Below the pieces are notes generated by a model. The model was not told the DNA's origin and did not search any database. It worked only from the letters and a program-made list of their open reading frames with translations. DNA of 64,000 bases, taken from positions 2,571,195-2,635,194 of the forward strand of contig OY997657.1 of the NCBI GenBank assembly GCA_963921795.1, written 5' to 3'. Each line of letters begins with the position of its first letter. Within the stretch, counting starts at the first letter, position 1. Origin of the DNA: Nannobrachium achirus. Its lineage: Eukaryota; Chordata; Actinopteri; Myctophiformes; Myctophidae. A program made the translations under genes and the position numbers. Of this stretch, positions 11,851 to 23,256 are shown piece after piece.

Positions 11851-11945
11851 TGGTTCTCAAAGTGAGGTCCAGGGACCCTCGGGGGTCCCTGAGGGGGTTC
11901 CAAATGGACCCTTACGGCAGTAACTCTGAGGACTCCCCTGAGCAA
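11851..11945. mobile_element. hAT-type terminal fragment in the 3' UTR
   Basis: It starts CAGTGGTTCTCAAAGTGAGG and continues with the AGGGACCCTCGGGGGTCCCT palindrome, the usual end of short fish hAT-like elements. It is also present in block B copy 2 (about 61873), so it predates the duplication. Confidence 0.55.
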
Positions 11946-11954
11946 GCAGATCTA

Positions 11955-12125
11955 GCAGGCTCTATTGGCTCAGTGGTAAAAACAACAACAACAACAATAA
12001 TAATTGCGACCGCCAGATCGCTGTTACTATAAAAACCTCCACCGGCTGTCAGTCAGTCTAATAATAATAATAATAAAAATCATCTGCTCTTGTGCAGGAG
12101 ACCTGGGTTCAAATCCCTGGTAGGA
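11955..12125 (+). mobile_element. tRNA-related SINE-like sequence split by another repeat
   Basis: An A-box-like TGGCTCAGTGGTA (about 11967) and a B-box GGTTCAAATCC (about 12108) with flanking AGACCTGG fit a tRNA-derived promoter. They lie about 130 bp apart rather than the usual 30-60, because a GCGACCGCCAGATCGC repeat fragment and AAT repeats lie between them. The same split structure is at 61980-62143. It is not a functional tRNA gene. Confidence 0.5.
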
Positions 12126-12372
12126 CATTAAGGTTACATAGTTTAGCTTTCACAATATTTTCATCTTACATTTCATTCAAATGCTTCACTTCACTGTTGG
12201 TTTATTTTTTAACTCCTATTTCTGTATTCTTACAGGCTTATAACAGTGTTGTCTTCCATGGTCTATTTAACCTTCTCTGCTCTCTCTTCATTTCCCTGAA
12301 ACTATCAGCTCTGGAAACATTGTTTCCACACGGTTAGCATGTCAGGCTAAACCGTGGGGTTAGCATGTCAGG

Positions 12373-12704
12373 CTAATCGGTAGCTGGCGGCTTCAGCTGC
12401 AGCTCTTCACTAAGGTTACTATCCAGCTGATTGATTATGACAATCATGAATGAACTGGCCTTGTTTCCCTTTCTGCACACCATGTCGATAATGTTCCGCG
12501 CTTTGTTTTGTGGGAGCTTTTCACCCATGGCGGTACCCATTTCTTCATAAGTGATGATCTTCTCGTGCAGAAGTTCGTCCAGCAGTAGATTCAGGACAGG
12601 ATCTGAGACTCTTTGAATGAACTCCTTCCTCACAGACAACAGCTTGTCCTCTGCTCCTTTGATGATCTGGGTCGGATGTTGCTGAGTTGCAGGAGTTGCA
12701 GCAC
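12373..12704 (-). CDS. Terminal exon with CARD domain (GIMAP-CARD gene 1)
   Basis: This is the last coding exon: acceptor TTCAAG, then 110 codons to a TAG at 12373-12375. After a short Ala/Thr/Gln linker it codes one death-fold CARD of about 85 residues, including VRKEFIQRVSDPVLN near the start, LLDELLHEKIIT, KARNIIDMVCRKGNKAS and LDSNLSEELQL. The spacing of Leu/Val positions and the RKGNKAS turn match fish CARDs of inflammasome-type proteins. CARDs act by homotypic contacts with other CARDs, for example in ASC or caspases; the partner here is inferred. The exon starts in phase 1, matching the donor of the coiled-coil exon at 14626. The open frame extends upstream to an ATG at 12729, but the splice join makes that ATG unlikely to be the start. 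The paralogue at 62383-62714 keeps the same exon border and stop. Confidence 0.85.
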
Positions 12705-12859
12705 CTTGAAGGGGGATTTGTTTTATCATTAGTGGTGTAATAATAAAATTACCAAGATATTAGATTAAAGCACAATGATACTTTAGAAAAGGGTTAGGTT
12801 GTATAGTCACATTGTCATAATGGAACATTTGACAGTGAAACAGCTTTCAAGGTCACTGT

Positions 12860-13260
12860 TTTAGCCATAGACTGTAAAAAAGAGACGGACAAAGCTACGC
12901 CCAGATACTCTACAGACGGTAAACAAAGCCTATTTAGCAAGCGTGTGCATGACGCCATCTTTCTACATCCTGTCCTGAATGTAGAAATGGTACCAGGATT
13001 CTATTGGTTGGGACAGAGTGAGGGGTGGGTGGGTCAATACATGCTATTGGTTGGGAGCTTGTCAATCAAGCTAGCCCCGCCCCTCCTATGCTTCCTAGTC
13101 ACAACTAGTGACTGGAAGCATAAAGTATTTATGGCAATGTTTATTAAGGTAATAAAATCAATAAAGTTCAGCAAAAACCCATTCACCTGAATGGAGCGTA
13201 ATCCTTGTTGGTACCAGCAGGGGGAAAACAGCAAACTATAGTGGCCGTTCATATGAACTT
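12860..13260. repeat. Dispersed fish repeat (GACTGTAAAAAAGAGACGGA type)
   Basis: An intronic block running from CATAGACTGTAAAAAAGAGA to GGTACCAGCAGGGGGAAA. It has the make-up of a common fish interspersed repeat. It is absent from the matching intron of gene 2 (62715-63028), so it is an insertion. Confidence 0.5.
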
Positions 13261-13483
13261 TCTCTTGAAGTCTTTTCCTTTATCACCTCAACTTGCAAGG
13301 CAGATACTATTCCCTGTTTTTAAGACGTAAAGCAAGCCTAAAAAGGTAGCAATATATAGCCTCACAAACCCAGTACTGAAATGTCAACTTCCTGTTGATT
13401 TTATTATTCCATTTGAAGATCCGGATCAGAATCCAGATCCATGGATACATTCCATAATCTGTATTATTTGCCCTCCTTTATGT

Positions 13484-13917
13484 CAGTGGTTCTCAACCTT
13501 TTCAAGCCGCGACCCCCAAAATAATCATATTTTAACTGGGGACCCCTCACAGCAATAAGAGTTGAGGCATTACATTTTGTATAACATGGCTGTATTGTGA
13601 AAATAGCAGATCTACATGGTCAGAACGCCTCGCAACGCGAGGCGTTGTGACCATGTAGATCAGCTATTTTCACAATTTCTGCCTCTAATATTTAACAATT
13701 TGGCCAATGTTTAATTTGTTATTTTAGAGGTATTAAAAATCCTTAAATTGCCACTTTTTGAATGTGCAGATACCTTCCACACACTTAAACTTTATGTTGG
13801 TTTGTTTACTGTTGATTGAGAAAACAATGTTGCACATGAAGTTAATCATCTGGGAACCCCCCCAAAATAATTTGGGGACCCCCCTGGGGGTCCCGACCCA
13901 CAGGTTGAGAACCACTG
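13484..13917. mobile_element. hAT-like non-autonomous element with 8-bp TSD and internal hairpin
   Basis: The ends are CAGTGGTTCTCAACC and GGTTGAGAACCACTG. Perfect 8-bp duplications CTTTATGT flank it at 13476-13483 and 13918-13925. CAGTGG ends and an 8-bp duplication are typical of the hAT superfamily. At 13594-13676 it contains the dispersed TAGCAGATCTACA hairpin. No transposase. Confidence 0.9.
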
Positions 13918-14029
13918 CTTTATGTGTTAAATAGTGACTTTGAGAGTTCTTTATCATAAAATGTAAGTCAATGAGGAGACTGGAAGATCAGTTTCTATCT
14001 TCATCATGACAAGATAACTATAAACCTAA

Positions 14030-14155
14030 AGCTCTAGCAGTTGGACTAGTTCCATTATGATAAGTTAACTATAAACCTAAACCTCTACCAGTTGGACTAG
14101 TTCCATTATGATAAGTTAACTATACAAACCTAAACCTCTACCAGTTTGACTATAG
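14030..14155. repeat. 51-bp tandem repeat, about 2.5 copies
   Basis: The unit includes TTGGACTAGTTCCATTATGA and AACCTAAACCTCTACCAG. It lies in an intron of CARD gene 1. Confidence 0.85.
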
Positions 14156-14264
14156 TGTCCTTGTGCCAACATTGGAAATATTTTATATGATTTAGGTTTA
14201 GCACCACACAGTAAATAATGTGGAGGTGCCTCCTTTCAAATATGTAACTACAGTAGACTAATAC

Positions 14265-14585
14265 TGTGTGAACATTCACACATTCATTGTACAGTAATCT
14301 ATGTGTTCATATAAACTCATTGTACAGTAATCTATGTGTTTATATAAACTCTACAGTAATCTATGTGTTTATATAAACTCATTGTACAGTAATCTATGTG
14401 TTCATATAAACTCATTGTACATTACTGTCCTGTGTTTATATAAACTCAATGTACAGTAATTTATGTGTTAATTCATATAAACTCATTGTACAGTAATCTA
14501 TGTGTTCATATAAACTCATTGTACAGTAAGTAATCTATGTGTCCATATAAACTCATTGTACAGTAATCTCCATGTTTTCATATAA
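14265..14585. repeat. About 34-bp minisatellite, 9 copies
   Basis: The unit is approximately CTCATTGTACAGTAATCTAT followed by GTGTTCATATAAA, with length variants. It ends about 40 bp from the coiled-coil exon donor at 14625. Confidence 0.9.
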
Positions 14586-14625
14586 ACTCAACAGCAGGTT
14601 GTTTATACAGCAACACTTCACTTAC

Positions 14626-14742
14626 GTTTGATTGAATCCTCAACCTGTCTCTGGTGCATCTTTTCCAGTTTGTCTGCCTGCTCCCTCTGGTCCTGGGTGA
14701 CTTTCTGCAGTAGAGCTGTGAGTTTCTCCACTTGGTCGCTCT
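14626..14742 (-). CDS. Short coiled-coil exon (GIMAP-CARD gene 1)
   Basis: A 117-nt exon (39 codons) between acceptor CAACTCTAG and donor GTAAGT. In phase 1 it reads ESDQVEKLTALLQKV and then QDQREQADKLEKM, a Glu/Gln/Lys-rich coiled coil. It joins the last 33-nt exon upstream and the CARD exon downstream in frame. The matching exon of gene 2 is 891 nt and holds seven more or less complete copies of a 35-residue unit. This short form keeps only material like the ends of that exon, so it either never expanded or lost the repeats. Confidence 0.8.
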
Positions 14743-14989
14743 CTAGAGTTGGAAACAAAACATTAATTAGACATAGCTTAATCATATCCATTAGTAAAGG
14801 ATGTATTTTTCCCCTGACGTCAAAGCCCCATAAACACAAATGTCTTGTTGTCACTGAATCACTCAGTCACTGACTCAAAAGGTTGGCCTTTCTAATTAGC
14901 CAATCACAGAACAATTGTCCAGGCTATGGGATGGTAGTCTATCATCGACTCAGCCTGGATAAAGAGAGTAGAAGTACCTTCCAGGTGCC

Positions 14990-16250
14990 TACAAGAGGGG
15001 AGAAGATGACGGCCTCCATGTGGCCTGCCCTGCATGTAACAAGAAATGGTGCCAAGGCTGGATTATCAAAAAATGGCGTCAATGGGGGGGGGGGGGGGGG
15101 GGGGGGTCCATCCCGACCATCATGGTGGTCTTTCAGGACAGAGGGCCTCCCCAGGTCCTGGAGGTCATACAGCATCTGGCTGAGTCCAATACAGCTTCTG
15201 CTGTCCTTCATCAGGAGACCCACTGTACAGACTGGTTTCACTACACCTTGGTGAAACAGAATCCATTCTTTTGGGAACCAGACATTCCCTCATTAAAGTA
15301 AATGTAAATGATTTCAAGGTCTAAGTTGATGACACAGTAATCCCTAGCAAATAAGAGATTACTTATGTGGGCTGTATTCTTGGCAAATACCTGGCTGGAG
15401 ATGGCATGGCAACAAAGGTGAAGATATTTGAGCAGAATTTCCACTTTTGTCAACTAAAGTGCCCTCAGGACTCTTGCTGGGGCCATCATTCAGCCCATCT
15501 TTGACTATGCTAGCATCTCCTGGTACTCCAACATCAAAATGTCACCAAAGACAAAGCTACAAACCTCCCAAAAATTATTCGACTACTTCTCGACCTGGAG
15601 CCCATTACCTACCTTTCCCACTCATTTCGCTAGTCTAAGATGGCTCAGGGTAGAAGACAGGATTAAACAACTAAAAATGGGATTGGCTTTCAAGATAATC
15701 AATGTGACTCTGCCCTCAATACCCTCATATCTGACTAAACACCTCCAGAAAAATGATGATCTTGCAACATCCACAGCACCATAGGGATCTAAACAACAAT
15801 TTGATACAAACATGGGTAGAGCACTGCCACCCAAGTGTGGAATGCCTTGACAGGATAGAGATGGATGGATGAGAGACAGACAGCCAGTATATCCTGGCTC
15901 CAGCATATTGCATAAAGTCCCAGTCATGGCCTACCAAGCATTTTAAGGTAAATTTCATATTTTTTTGTTACTTAAACCGATCTGTAATATTCTTGTTTTT
16001 ATTAATAAAAAAATTATACAAAAATCGGTTGTTTCTAGTAAACTATGAAGAAGTGGGGCCATGCAGACAGAGCAGAATGCCAGTATGGCCAGACTGAGCA
16101 GACTGCAGAACACATGGTGGTAATCACCACCTGTCCCCTGAACAGAACACCTTCAGAGGCCAGCCTGGGACCAGAGACAAGGGAGTATGGAAACATGAAG
16201 CTGAGTTGGACGTTTGACCATCATACACAAAGGAGTAGGAAGTACAGTTA
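14990..16250 (+). mobile_element. LINE ORF2 remnant, interrupted
   Basis: Fragments of a non-LTR retrotransposon reverse-transcriptase C-terminal region can be read on the plus strand. They include IIQPIFDYASISWYSN near 15487, SLRWLRVEDRIKQLKMG near 15634 and a Cys/His-rich tail (ECQYGQTEQTAEHMVV) near 16075. Frame changes and low-complexity insertions show that it is dead. It lies in an intron of the CARD gene, antisense to it. Confidence 0.7.
15084..15106. repeat. Run of 23 G
   Basis: Uninterrupted poly(G), inside LINE-derived sequence. It can form G-quadruplex structures, and its length should be treated as uncertain in any assembly. Confidence 0.9.
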
Positions 16251-16519
16251 GTATCATCCAAGGAAGTTATGTTGATGCTTTGTAGATCTGTTTACAATTC
16301 CTGGTCATGAAAACAGTTTGTGATTGGTCCAGAAAGACATCTTCCTGGAGAAGTACAACGGTAGTCCTGTCCTACACACTTTGCTTCTTGGAGAAGTTAA
16401 AAGCCTGGGAACAAGGTTCTGTCTGGACTAACGAGGAACTAACACATGAGATCTGAACTGTCCTAAAAGAACAAGCTACAATTAGAAGTTCAAAACCTAA
16501 ATTACTGAACAGCTCTCAC

Positions 16520-16552
16520 CTGGGACAGATGAGGCTGCTCCTTCGGATTGAG
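16520..16552 (-). CDS. 33-nt exon, copy 4 of the 11-residue repeat
   Basis: Bounded by acceptor TTCTTCCAG and donor GTGAGA. In phase 1 it codes one residue made across the join plus QSEGAASSVP. It is the most diverged of four equal-length exons and connects to the coiled-coil exon in frame (G + AG gives Glu). Confidence 0.75.
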
Positions 16553-16830
16553 CTGGAAGAAATACAAGTTGTACAATTAAATAAAACACAAGCTAATATG
16601 CCTTAATAAAGTTAATAAGGCTAAAGGCTTTGGGAGCAGAAAAGCTTGAACTAAATGAACAATGGCAGCTTGTCTGGAAACATTCTCTATTCCACCATAC
16701 AGTTCAACAAACAAAACACATTTCTCATCAGCTCTGTAACATATCACAGATAACAGCTAGTTTAAAGGTTTGTTTTGTTTTAAAAAAGTATTTCAGAACA
16801 TAGAGTCAACTGACTTTAAACTGCACTCAC

Positions 16831-16863
16831 CTGGGACAGATGCTGTCAATGCTTTGGGTTTTG
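16831..16863 (-). CDS. 33-nt exon, copy 3 of the 11-residue repeat
   Basis: Bounded by acceptor TTTTACAG and donor GTGAGT. In phase 1 it codes KPKALTASVP plus one residue across the join. About 300 bp of flanking intron resembles the flanks of the exons at 24018 and 24900, so each exon was copied together with intron sequence. Confidence 0.78.
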
Positions 16864-17279
16864 CTGTAAAAAAAATAAAACCACATTCAAATTAAATTAA
16901 AACAAACGTGAGCTAATATTACCAAGATAAGTTAGAAACAAACAGTTAAGTTGTTAAATCAATCAACACAGTGTCAAACACTCAGTGACAGTCGTAGCTA
17001 AATGCATTAATAAAGGATGTCATTTTCACCTGATGTAAAACTGTGGTGAAAATGTAAAACATGTATAAGACCCTGTTTGGACTGCAGGGTGATGTCTGTT
17101 ATTAATGTGGACTAGACAAGATGTTATTTTATTAATGAAAACATGAGGATTATAATCTGGACTAAGCAGGCACCACTTAACAAACACTTAACTAAAAAAT
17201 ATGACTTATTGCTAAACAAGGGGGAGTTGTCTGGTCTGGTCTGAAACGGTGACATCACACACTAATCCTTTAGCACTAC

Positions 17280-19347
17280 TAGGGTGGATCTTAAATGACC
17301 TTTTTCTGATTTTCTTGAGTCTCACCCCCCAATTATGTTCCAATGTACAAAAAACTGCTTTGGTTAAAATTTGGTTGAATTTCAAGCATATTTAGAGGTA
17401 GCTCAATCAAGTCAAAGATTGTACATTTTATTGGTCAAAATCGAATTGCACTGCAGGCACATTTAAGTTATACATTACACATTATTCTTATACTAAGCAC
17501 AGAAATGATATGTTTTAAGCTTACAAATCTAAACACAAATCTGATTACATGTTTGTCATATGTCAAACCAGAATTAATGTATTGTAGGTAATAGCAAAGC
17601 AAAGAATGACAATTTGCAATTTTTCATTTAACGTGCACAATGACATGTCTTTATTGCACACTCTTCAATCATACTCACAACACACAACAAGTACACAGCC
17701 CCACTTCCTTGTTTACCCCCAAAACCCCCGAAAGTCACTGCAGTATAGCAATTCAGTAGTTACTGATCAATTAAAGTTTGTTTACGGCTATCGGGATACT
17801 TGTGCCGATAGTCCTGCACAATTTGCAGCAAGTATTGGAGTTGGGACTCATCTTTAGTAATGAGACCACAATATTCTTGTATTAGGTCAACCCCACACTC
17901 TGCATGATCATTAACAACATTCATCACCTTCACTACAGCCAGAGCTTCTTGGTAGTCCTCCCTGGGCTCCCACTCAAAGCACCTTGGAAAAAATCTTCAA
18001 TGTTCTTCCTTGCAATTGTTCCAAGGTCAACAGTAATTCTCTTCATATGCCCCTGTTCACCATAAGTGATTGGAAAACTTTTGAGAAGCAGCTTTAGACA
18101 CCTCAGCATTTATTGATGAACCGGATACCTCGCTGCTCGAGGTATCCGGTTCAGAGCTCCAGGAGCTACCCATCATGCCCGTTGGATGGCAAAGGTTATT
18201 TATTGTATGAAGATCTGGATGTTTCATGGCCAATTCAAACTGACCTTCAGGGAAGAAAAAGCATGCATGGATTTGTGCATTTTTGCAGTTTGCAATTATG
18301 TGAAGGCATGGATGATGGCACCTGTTGCTGTCAGCGCTCCACTAAATTACTTGGCAGCTGTTAAAATCGTTGCTGGAATATTCATCAATAAATACTGAGG
18401 TGTCTAAAGCTGCTTCTCAAAAGTGTTCCAATCACTTATGGTATTTTGCTCCAGAGATTGTCGGACTTGCATTGTTTGACAGTCAAGTGAGCGCGCAAAC
18501 GAAGAGGCTGATGGTGAGAGCCATGAAAGATGGAAATGAAGATCATGAACTGAGAATTACTGTTGACCTTGGAACAATTGCAAGGAAGAACATTGAAGTG
18601 CTTTTCAAAATGATGGATCTCCCAGATGACTTCCTTGACGTTGATCCCGATGAGTGGGAGCCCAGGGTAGACTACCAAGAAGCTCTGGCTGTAGTGAAGG
18701 CAATGAATGTTGTCAATGATCATGCAGAGCGTGGGGTTGACCTAATACAAGAATATTGTGGTCTCATTACTAAAGATGAGTCCCAACTCCAATACTTGCT
18801 GCAAATTGTGCAGAACCATCGGCACAAGTATCCCGATAGCCGTAAACAAACTTTAATTGATCAGTAACTACTGAATTGCTATACTGCAGTGACTTTCGGG
18901 GTTTTTGGGGGTAAACAAGGAAGTGGGGCTGTGTACTTGTTGTGTGTTGTGAGTATGATTGAAGAGTGTGCAATAAAGACATGTCATTGTGCACGTTAAA
19001 TGAAAAATAGCAATTTGTCATTCTTTGCTTTGCTATTTCCTACAATACATTAATTCTGGTTTGACATATGACAAACATGTAATCAGATTTGTGTTTAGAT
19101 TTGTAAGCTTAAAAAATATCATTTCTGTGCTTAGTATAAGAATAATGTGTAATGTATAACTTAAATGTGCCTGCAGTGCAATTCGATTTTGACCAATAAA
19201 ATGTACAATCTTTGACTTGATTGAGCTACCTCTAAATATGCTTGAAATTCAACCAAATTTTAACCAAAGCAGTTTTTTGTACATTGGAACATAATTGGGG
19301 GGTGAGACTCAAGAAAATCTAAAAAAGGTAATTTAAGATCCACCCTA
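17280..19347. mobile_element. 2.07-kb element with long inverted repeats and 8-bp TSD
   Basis: The ends are TAGGGTGGATCTTAA and TTAAGATCCACCCTA. Perfect 8-bp duplications AGCACTAC flank it at 17272-17279 and 19348-19355. The inverted repeats extend roughly 700-800 bp inward (17280-18060 against 18400-19347). Near the middle is a perfect palindrome (18119-18152, CCGGATACCTCG and its complement). The TAGGG end and 8-bp duplication suit the hAT superfamily, but P-type elements also make 8-bp duplications. A protein remnant is encoded at 18370-18867. It sits in an intron of the CARD gene. Confidence 0.9.
18370..18867 (+). pseudogene. Transposon-encoded protein remnant
   Basis: A 165-codon open frame with HLWYFAPEIVGLALFDSQ near the N-terminus and NDHAERGVDLIQEYCG followed by YLLQIVQNHRHKYP near the C-terminus. 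It lies wholly within the 17280-19347 element, and its C-terminal half is mirrored in the opposite arm (17850-18050, minus strand). I do not recognise a named family. The repeat context says it is the tail of a transposase or accessory protein, and no catalytic motif can be assigned. Confidence 0.5.
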
Positions 19348-19623
19348 AGCACTACTCACTAATGATGAGCAGGGTAATTACACACAAATATTATTATAGT
19401 TAGATATGATAGTTGTCATTCCATGGAAAACTATTCAGGCAGCGTTTTCCTTTTACTGGAAATATGTACAAGAAGGTCGGCACTGCTCCACAATCATGCG
19501 TAAGCACACACACTTTCTGGGATTATTATTTTTTTCTTTTTTTGGGGGGGCGTGGGGTCTGGAAGATAAAAACATTATACTGACCCTAACAGTGTCAGCT
19601 AATTTTCTACATCATTTGTTTAA

Positions 19624-20159
19624 AGGGATATTCCACTTTCAACAGGGAGCAGTGGAAGGGCCTCTCTCCCCACACACACCCATTGTAACTTCAAACTCCA
19701 TTTTAACCATGATAGATTCATTAAAAACACCCATTATTGTTTCTGGTGACTCATACTACCCTCCTAATACGTGAGCAGGCCGTGTTTTTTCCATAACTTT
19801 TTTCATTTATTTTTAATAATTATTTGGGAAAATGGAAAAAATGAAATACAAAAAAATAATTATTAAATGAAAAAATTTATCGGAAAAACACAGCCTGCTC
19901 ACGTATTATGAGGGTAGTATGAGTCACCAGAAAAAAATAATGGGTGTTTTTAATGAATCTATCATGGTTAAAATGGAGTTTGAAATTACAATGGGTGTGT
20001 GTGGGGAGAGGCCCTGGGCCTGGAGGGCCTGATAACATCATCAATCAAATCAAATATCTAAATATTCAATCAAGCTAATTAAAAACTGTTCAGGGTGTTC
20101 ATAAAAGCCTGATTAGATGATAAAATTACCAAAAGTTTTTTTGAAAGTGAAATATCCCT
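19624..20159. mobile_element. TTAA-flanked MITE, copy 1
   Basis: The ends are AGGGATATTCCACTTTC and GAAAGTGAAATATCCCT, immediately flanked by TTAA at 19620-19623 and 20160-20163. TTAA duplications are made by piggyBac- and Kolobok-type transposases. Internal inverted segments include ATTAAAAACACCCATTATT and its complement. A second copy is at 27278-27795. Confidence 0.88.
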
Positions 20160-20454
20160 TTAATTATTTGACACTAACATAAATATGACACTTTACTCCA
20201 GAGAGGAGAAAATACAGTGCAGGTCAGGACTGGGGAAGCAGACCTTGACATGGAGTTAGACCCAGGACACAGAAAATAGCAGAGGATGTCATAACTAAAT
20301 TATCCATAACTATTGGATATATATTGATTAGATCTAAGAACTATCATCATTTTGTTTTGACATTTTCAGCATTGAGCAGCACCTTAGTTTACACCAAGTG
20401 GAACTATTGTCAATAGAAGCTTAACAAAATGTAAAATAAAGTAATAACATGACT

Positions 20455-20487
20455 ATTCAAAAATATAGCAGATCTGCTATTTTTGAA
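20455..20487. repeat. Short form of the AGCAGATCT hairpin
   Basis: ATTCAAAAATATAGCAGATC pairs with its own complement around a central AGATCT. The paralogous sequence at 25077-25146 has a longer version at the same place, so this copy has probably lost its middle. Confidence 0.6.
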
Positions 20488-21133
20488 AATTCATGAAAAT
20501 GTGTGCAAATCTTTGAATAATATATATCAGTTGTTCCCTGGAACAACTGATCATAGAAACATACGTTTTTTATAAACCTCAGCAGGATTTAGAAGACATT
20601 TGTAGAATTGTCCTCAGGTCTTAATGGGTTAAACCAAGATAAATAAACAGCCATGTGAACATTCACTCCTAATGGACTTCATTGTATCTTTAGTCCATAA
20701 TATTAATTTACACAAAGTGTAATTATGTTCAATAGAACCAGTATAATAGTTTGGTTTTTAACTATTTAAAGACAAAGACAGAATGCATCATCAGAATTAA
20801 TGCATGTCAAATCATGATCACAATGTTTGAAAGAGTTTTACTTGTGTTTGGGGCTTTTATTTATGAAAACATATATGTTTGTTTTATTATGAAAAACCAT
20901 GACAGGGTTTAATTTTTGGAAACTATGTCTGATAATTTTCTTAAGTCAATGTAGAGATGTGCCGATAGATCGGTGAGTGATCGCGATCAGCCGATAATGC
21001 CTCTATCAGCTTTGATCGGTATCATCAGCTTTGCTGATCTACAAGCTAGATCAGCTATTTCAGCTTCAACTCCTACAAGTTGAATTGGATACTAAAGGAC
21101 CTCAGCCTGCAATCTCCTCATGTTTATACTTAA

Positions 21134-22457
21134 AGTTGTACTATGTAACTTTTTTTATAAAACAAATCTTAAAATTGTCCTAACTATTAAATCACAAAAG
21201 TTTTAGAAGATCCGCTCCGTGAATTTCAGCCTGTAAAGCCTTCTCTATATATGTAAACTGCGATCCTTACCGGGGACCGGATCTCGCGCCAAAATGACGT
21301 CAACTGCATCTGAATCCGTATCCGCCTTGTCCCGGATCATACTTCTGGCCAATCACAGCGTGTGTTCTCCGGAAGTAACTAGAGGCTTTGCAAATAACAT
21401 CAGCCATTACGCTAGCACAGGCTGGCCTGGTTGTAGTTATTCTGGAGCTGAACTATGGAGAAGCAACAGCCGAAAAAACCCGAGCTCCCTGGAACTAATC
21501 CTCCACCCACGAAAAGGAAAAAAACACAGGACTATATTCAAAAACAAAAAGAATATGACCAGCTACGGCAGAAATCACGGATTTATCTTCTTCATATACA
21601 CGAGAGGTGGTAAAAGTTGAGGAAAGAAAAAAACTTCCCCACTGATTGGAAACCGGCTCTTTTTCTTTTGAACTGGTAAGTTTGTAAAAAATAAACATAC
21701 TTGCTCTATGTCATTGTTGTACTTTTAGTGCAAGTGCATACCATACGTTGGTATAGAATTTAGTCAATGTATAGGATGGATAGCAACGCTGGTCAAAGGA
21801 TGTTGTAGCAGTAGCCCTCTGACGACCGTCCTGTTTATTCAGCAGCCCTTTGTGTGTGTGTTCATTCACAAGTATTTGAATTTGAATACATCCGAATCTC
21901 CTAAAGACATTGTTATTGACTCTGGGCTACTCTTACATTTGCAATCATATTGTGTTCTCTGAGTCAATACCGCGGCGATGCACCATTCCCCCAAACTTTC
22001 AATGTTTATGAATGGTAGCTTAGCTTGTAGCTATCCCCCCGCCGAAAGTCGGGGGGACGAATATTTACTATTCTGTCCATAATGGCACATCACTCGGTAA
22101 CAGCGCTGAGTTAGCCTGGGGCCAGCCTATATACTAAGCAGCTAACTAGTAACTGCGTATAGATCCCCTCCATGTTTTAACCATAGGTTTTAACATGTGT
22201 GGGGATGAAGTCTAGCTCCAGCTAGGCTTATCCTCCCCCATAATTATTTTCCCTTTTTTGTATTTGCTTTGTTTGTTTTTCAAATGCTAGCTTTATTGGT
22301 TGTCTTCCTATCAAAGCTTATTGGGGAGCTAATGTGTAAACCTTGACATATAATGTATGCATCCAAGTTGTATTTTTGGCATACTGTGTATAATACCGGT
22401 ACCTGCAATACCGCTAGTGACCACTACCACTACTTGGGAAAGTTACATGGTATGCCT
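21134..22457. mobile_element. 1.3-kb TTAA-flanked element
   Basis: It starts AGTTGTACTATGTAACTTTT and ends AAAGTTACATGGTATGCCT, with TTAA at 21130-21133 and 22458-22461. A shorter relative is at 56134-56633, also with TTAA on both sides. It carries a CpG-rich, CRE-containing segment and an interrupted ORF (21454-21675). Confidence 0.75.
21454..21675 (+). pseudogene. Interrupted ORF inside the TTAA element
   Basis: The frame opens with MEKQQPKKPELPGTNPPPTK, runs to HIHERW, meets one TAA, and continues in the same frame as KLRKEKNFPTDWKPALFLL up to a GTAAGT donor-like site. A basic Pro/Lys-rich start followed by a helical ERW..LR segment looks like the first exon of a transposon-carried protein. 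I do not recognise the family. Confidence 0.35.
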
Positions 22458-23256
22458 TTAATATACAATGTCAATGTATATTAAGAATCATTAAATGTAT
22501 AAATGCTGCTACAGTAACACAATAAATAGAAGAATGTTTGCGTTTGACACTGTGATCGGGAATATCAGCAGATACTGATTCCAGTTGATCGGTATCGGCC
22601 ACCAAAAATCGCAATCGCATTCTCCTGACAATGTTCATCCACAAACAGTCTTTAAATCATTAATCTGATAACCTTCATTATTATTTTTGAATTATATTAA
22701 CCTAGTTAGACCTGAAACTTAACAGGCGGGGGGAAATGGAATTACGTTCAATACAACCAGTAATATTAATAATAATAATTAATGCATGTAAAATCATGAT
22801 CACACAATGTTTGAAAGGGTAACGCAGTTTCACTCATTTTTGCCCACATTTAAGGGCGTTGATGCCCACAGTAGACTTCTCCACCAGAAGAACTTTCATT
22901 TCTGCCCATAGTGTCTGCCCATCTGCTATTTTCACTATTTTTGAAGATTTCAGGAAAATATTTCACTTGTAGTTAAGTAATATTTGACAGGAGTATATTT
23001 ACTTTGACTCAAGTACTGGAGTTGAGTACTTTGTCCGCTCAAACAGATACAACAGATAGTTTAAAGCTTTTGTTGAGTTATGCTCTCACATTGTGCCATC
23101 TATATTTGTATTTATATATTATCTTTTCTATTTACTAAATGGACACTTTATCTGGGCAACTTAATGTGGACTGACTGATTATTGATGTGATGATGACCTT
23201 GATTTGAGCCACCTGTGAGTGGGCTTGCATTGCTCTGATGTGTTCAATAAAATGCC

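Larger units (their letters stand above)
10590..12790. repeat. Segmental duplication block B, copy 1
   Basis: Direct copy of 59535-62790. It carries the 3' UTR and CARD exon of the first CARD gene. The second copy has an extra 1.2-kb element (59719-60912) at the position equal to about 10770 here. The 10.8-11.4 kb part is AT-rich and has no gene that I can see. Confidence 0.9.
20952..22620. mobile_element. Probable hAT-like element interrupted by a TTAA element
   Basis: The left end TAGAGATGTGCCGATAGATC and a right part with GTTGATCGGTATCGGCCACC carry the ATCGG-rich motifs of a common fish hAT family. The middle is replaced by the 21134-22457 insertion. The exact right end is uncertain. Confidence 0.55.

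Noticed and set aside
12705-12729. ATG at 12729 as the start of a free-standing CARD protein
   Set aside because: An acceptor at 12705-12706 joins the coiled-coil exon in frame, and the paralogue has the same border; an isolated CARD gene would waste that match.
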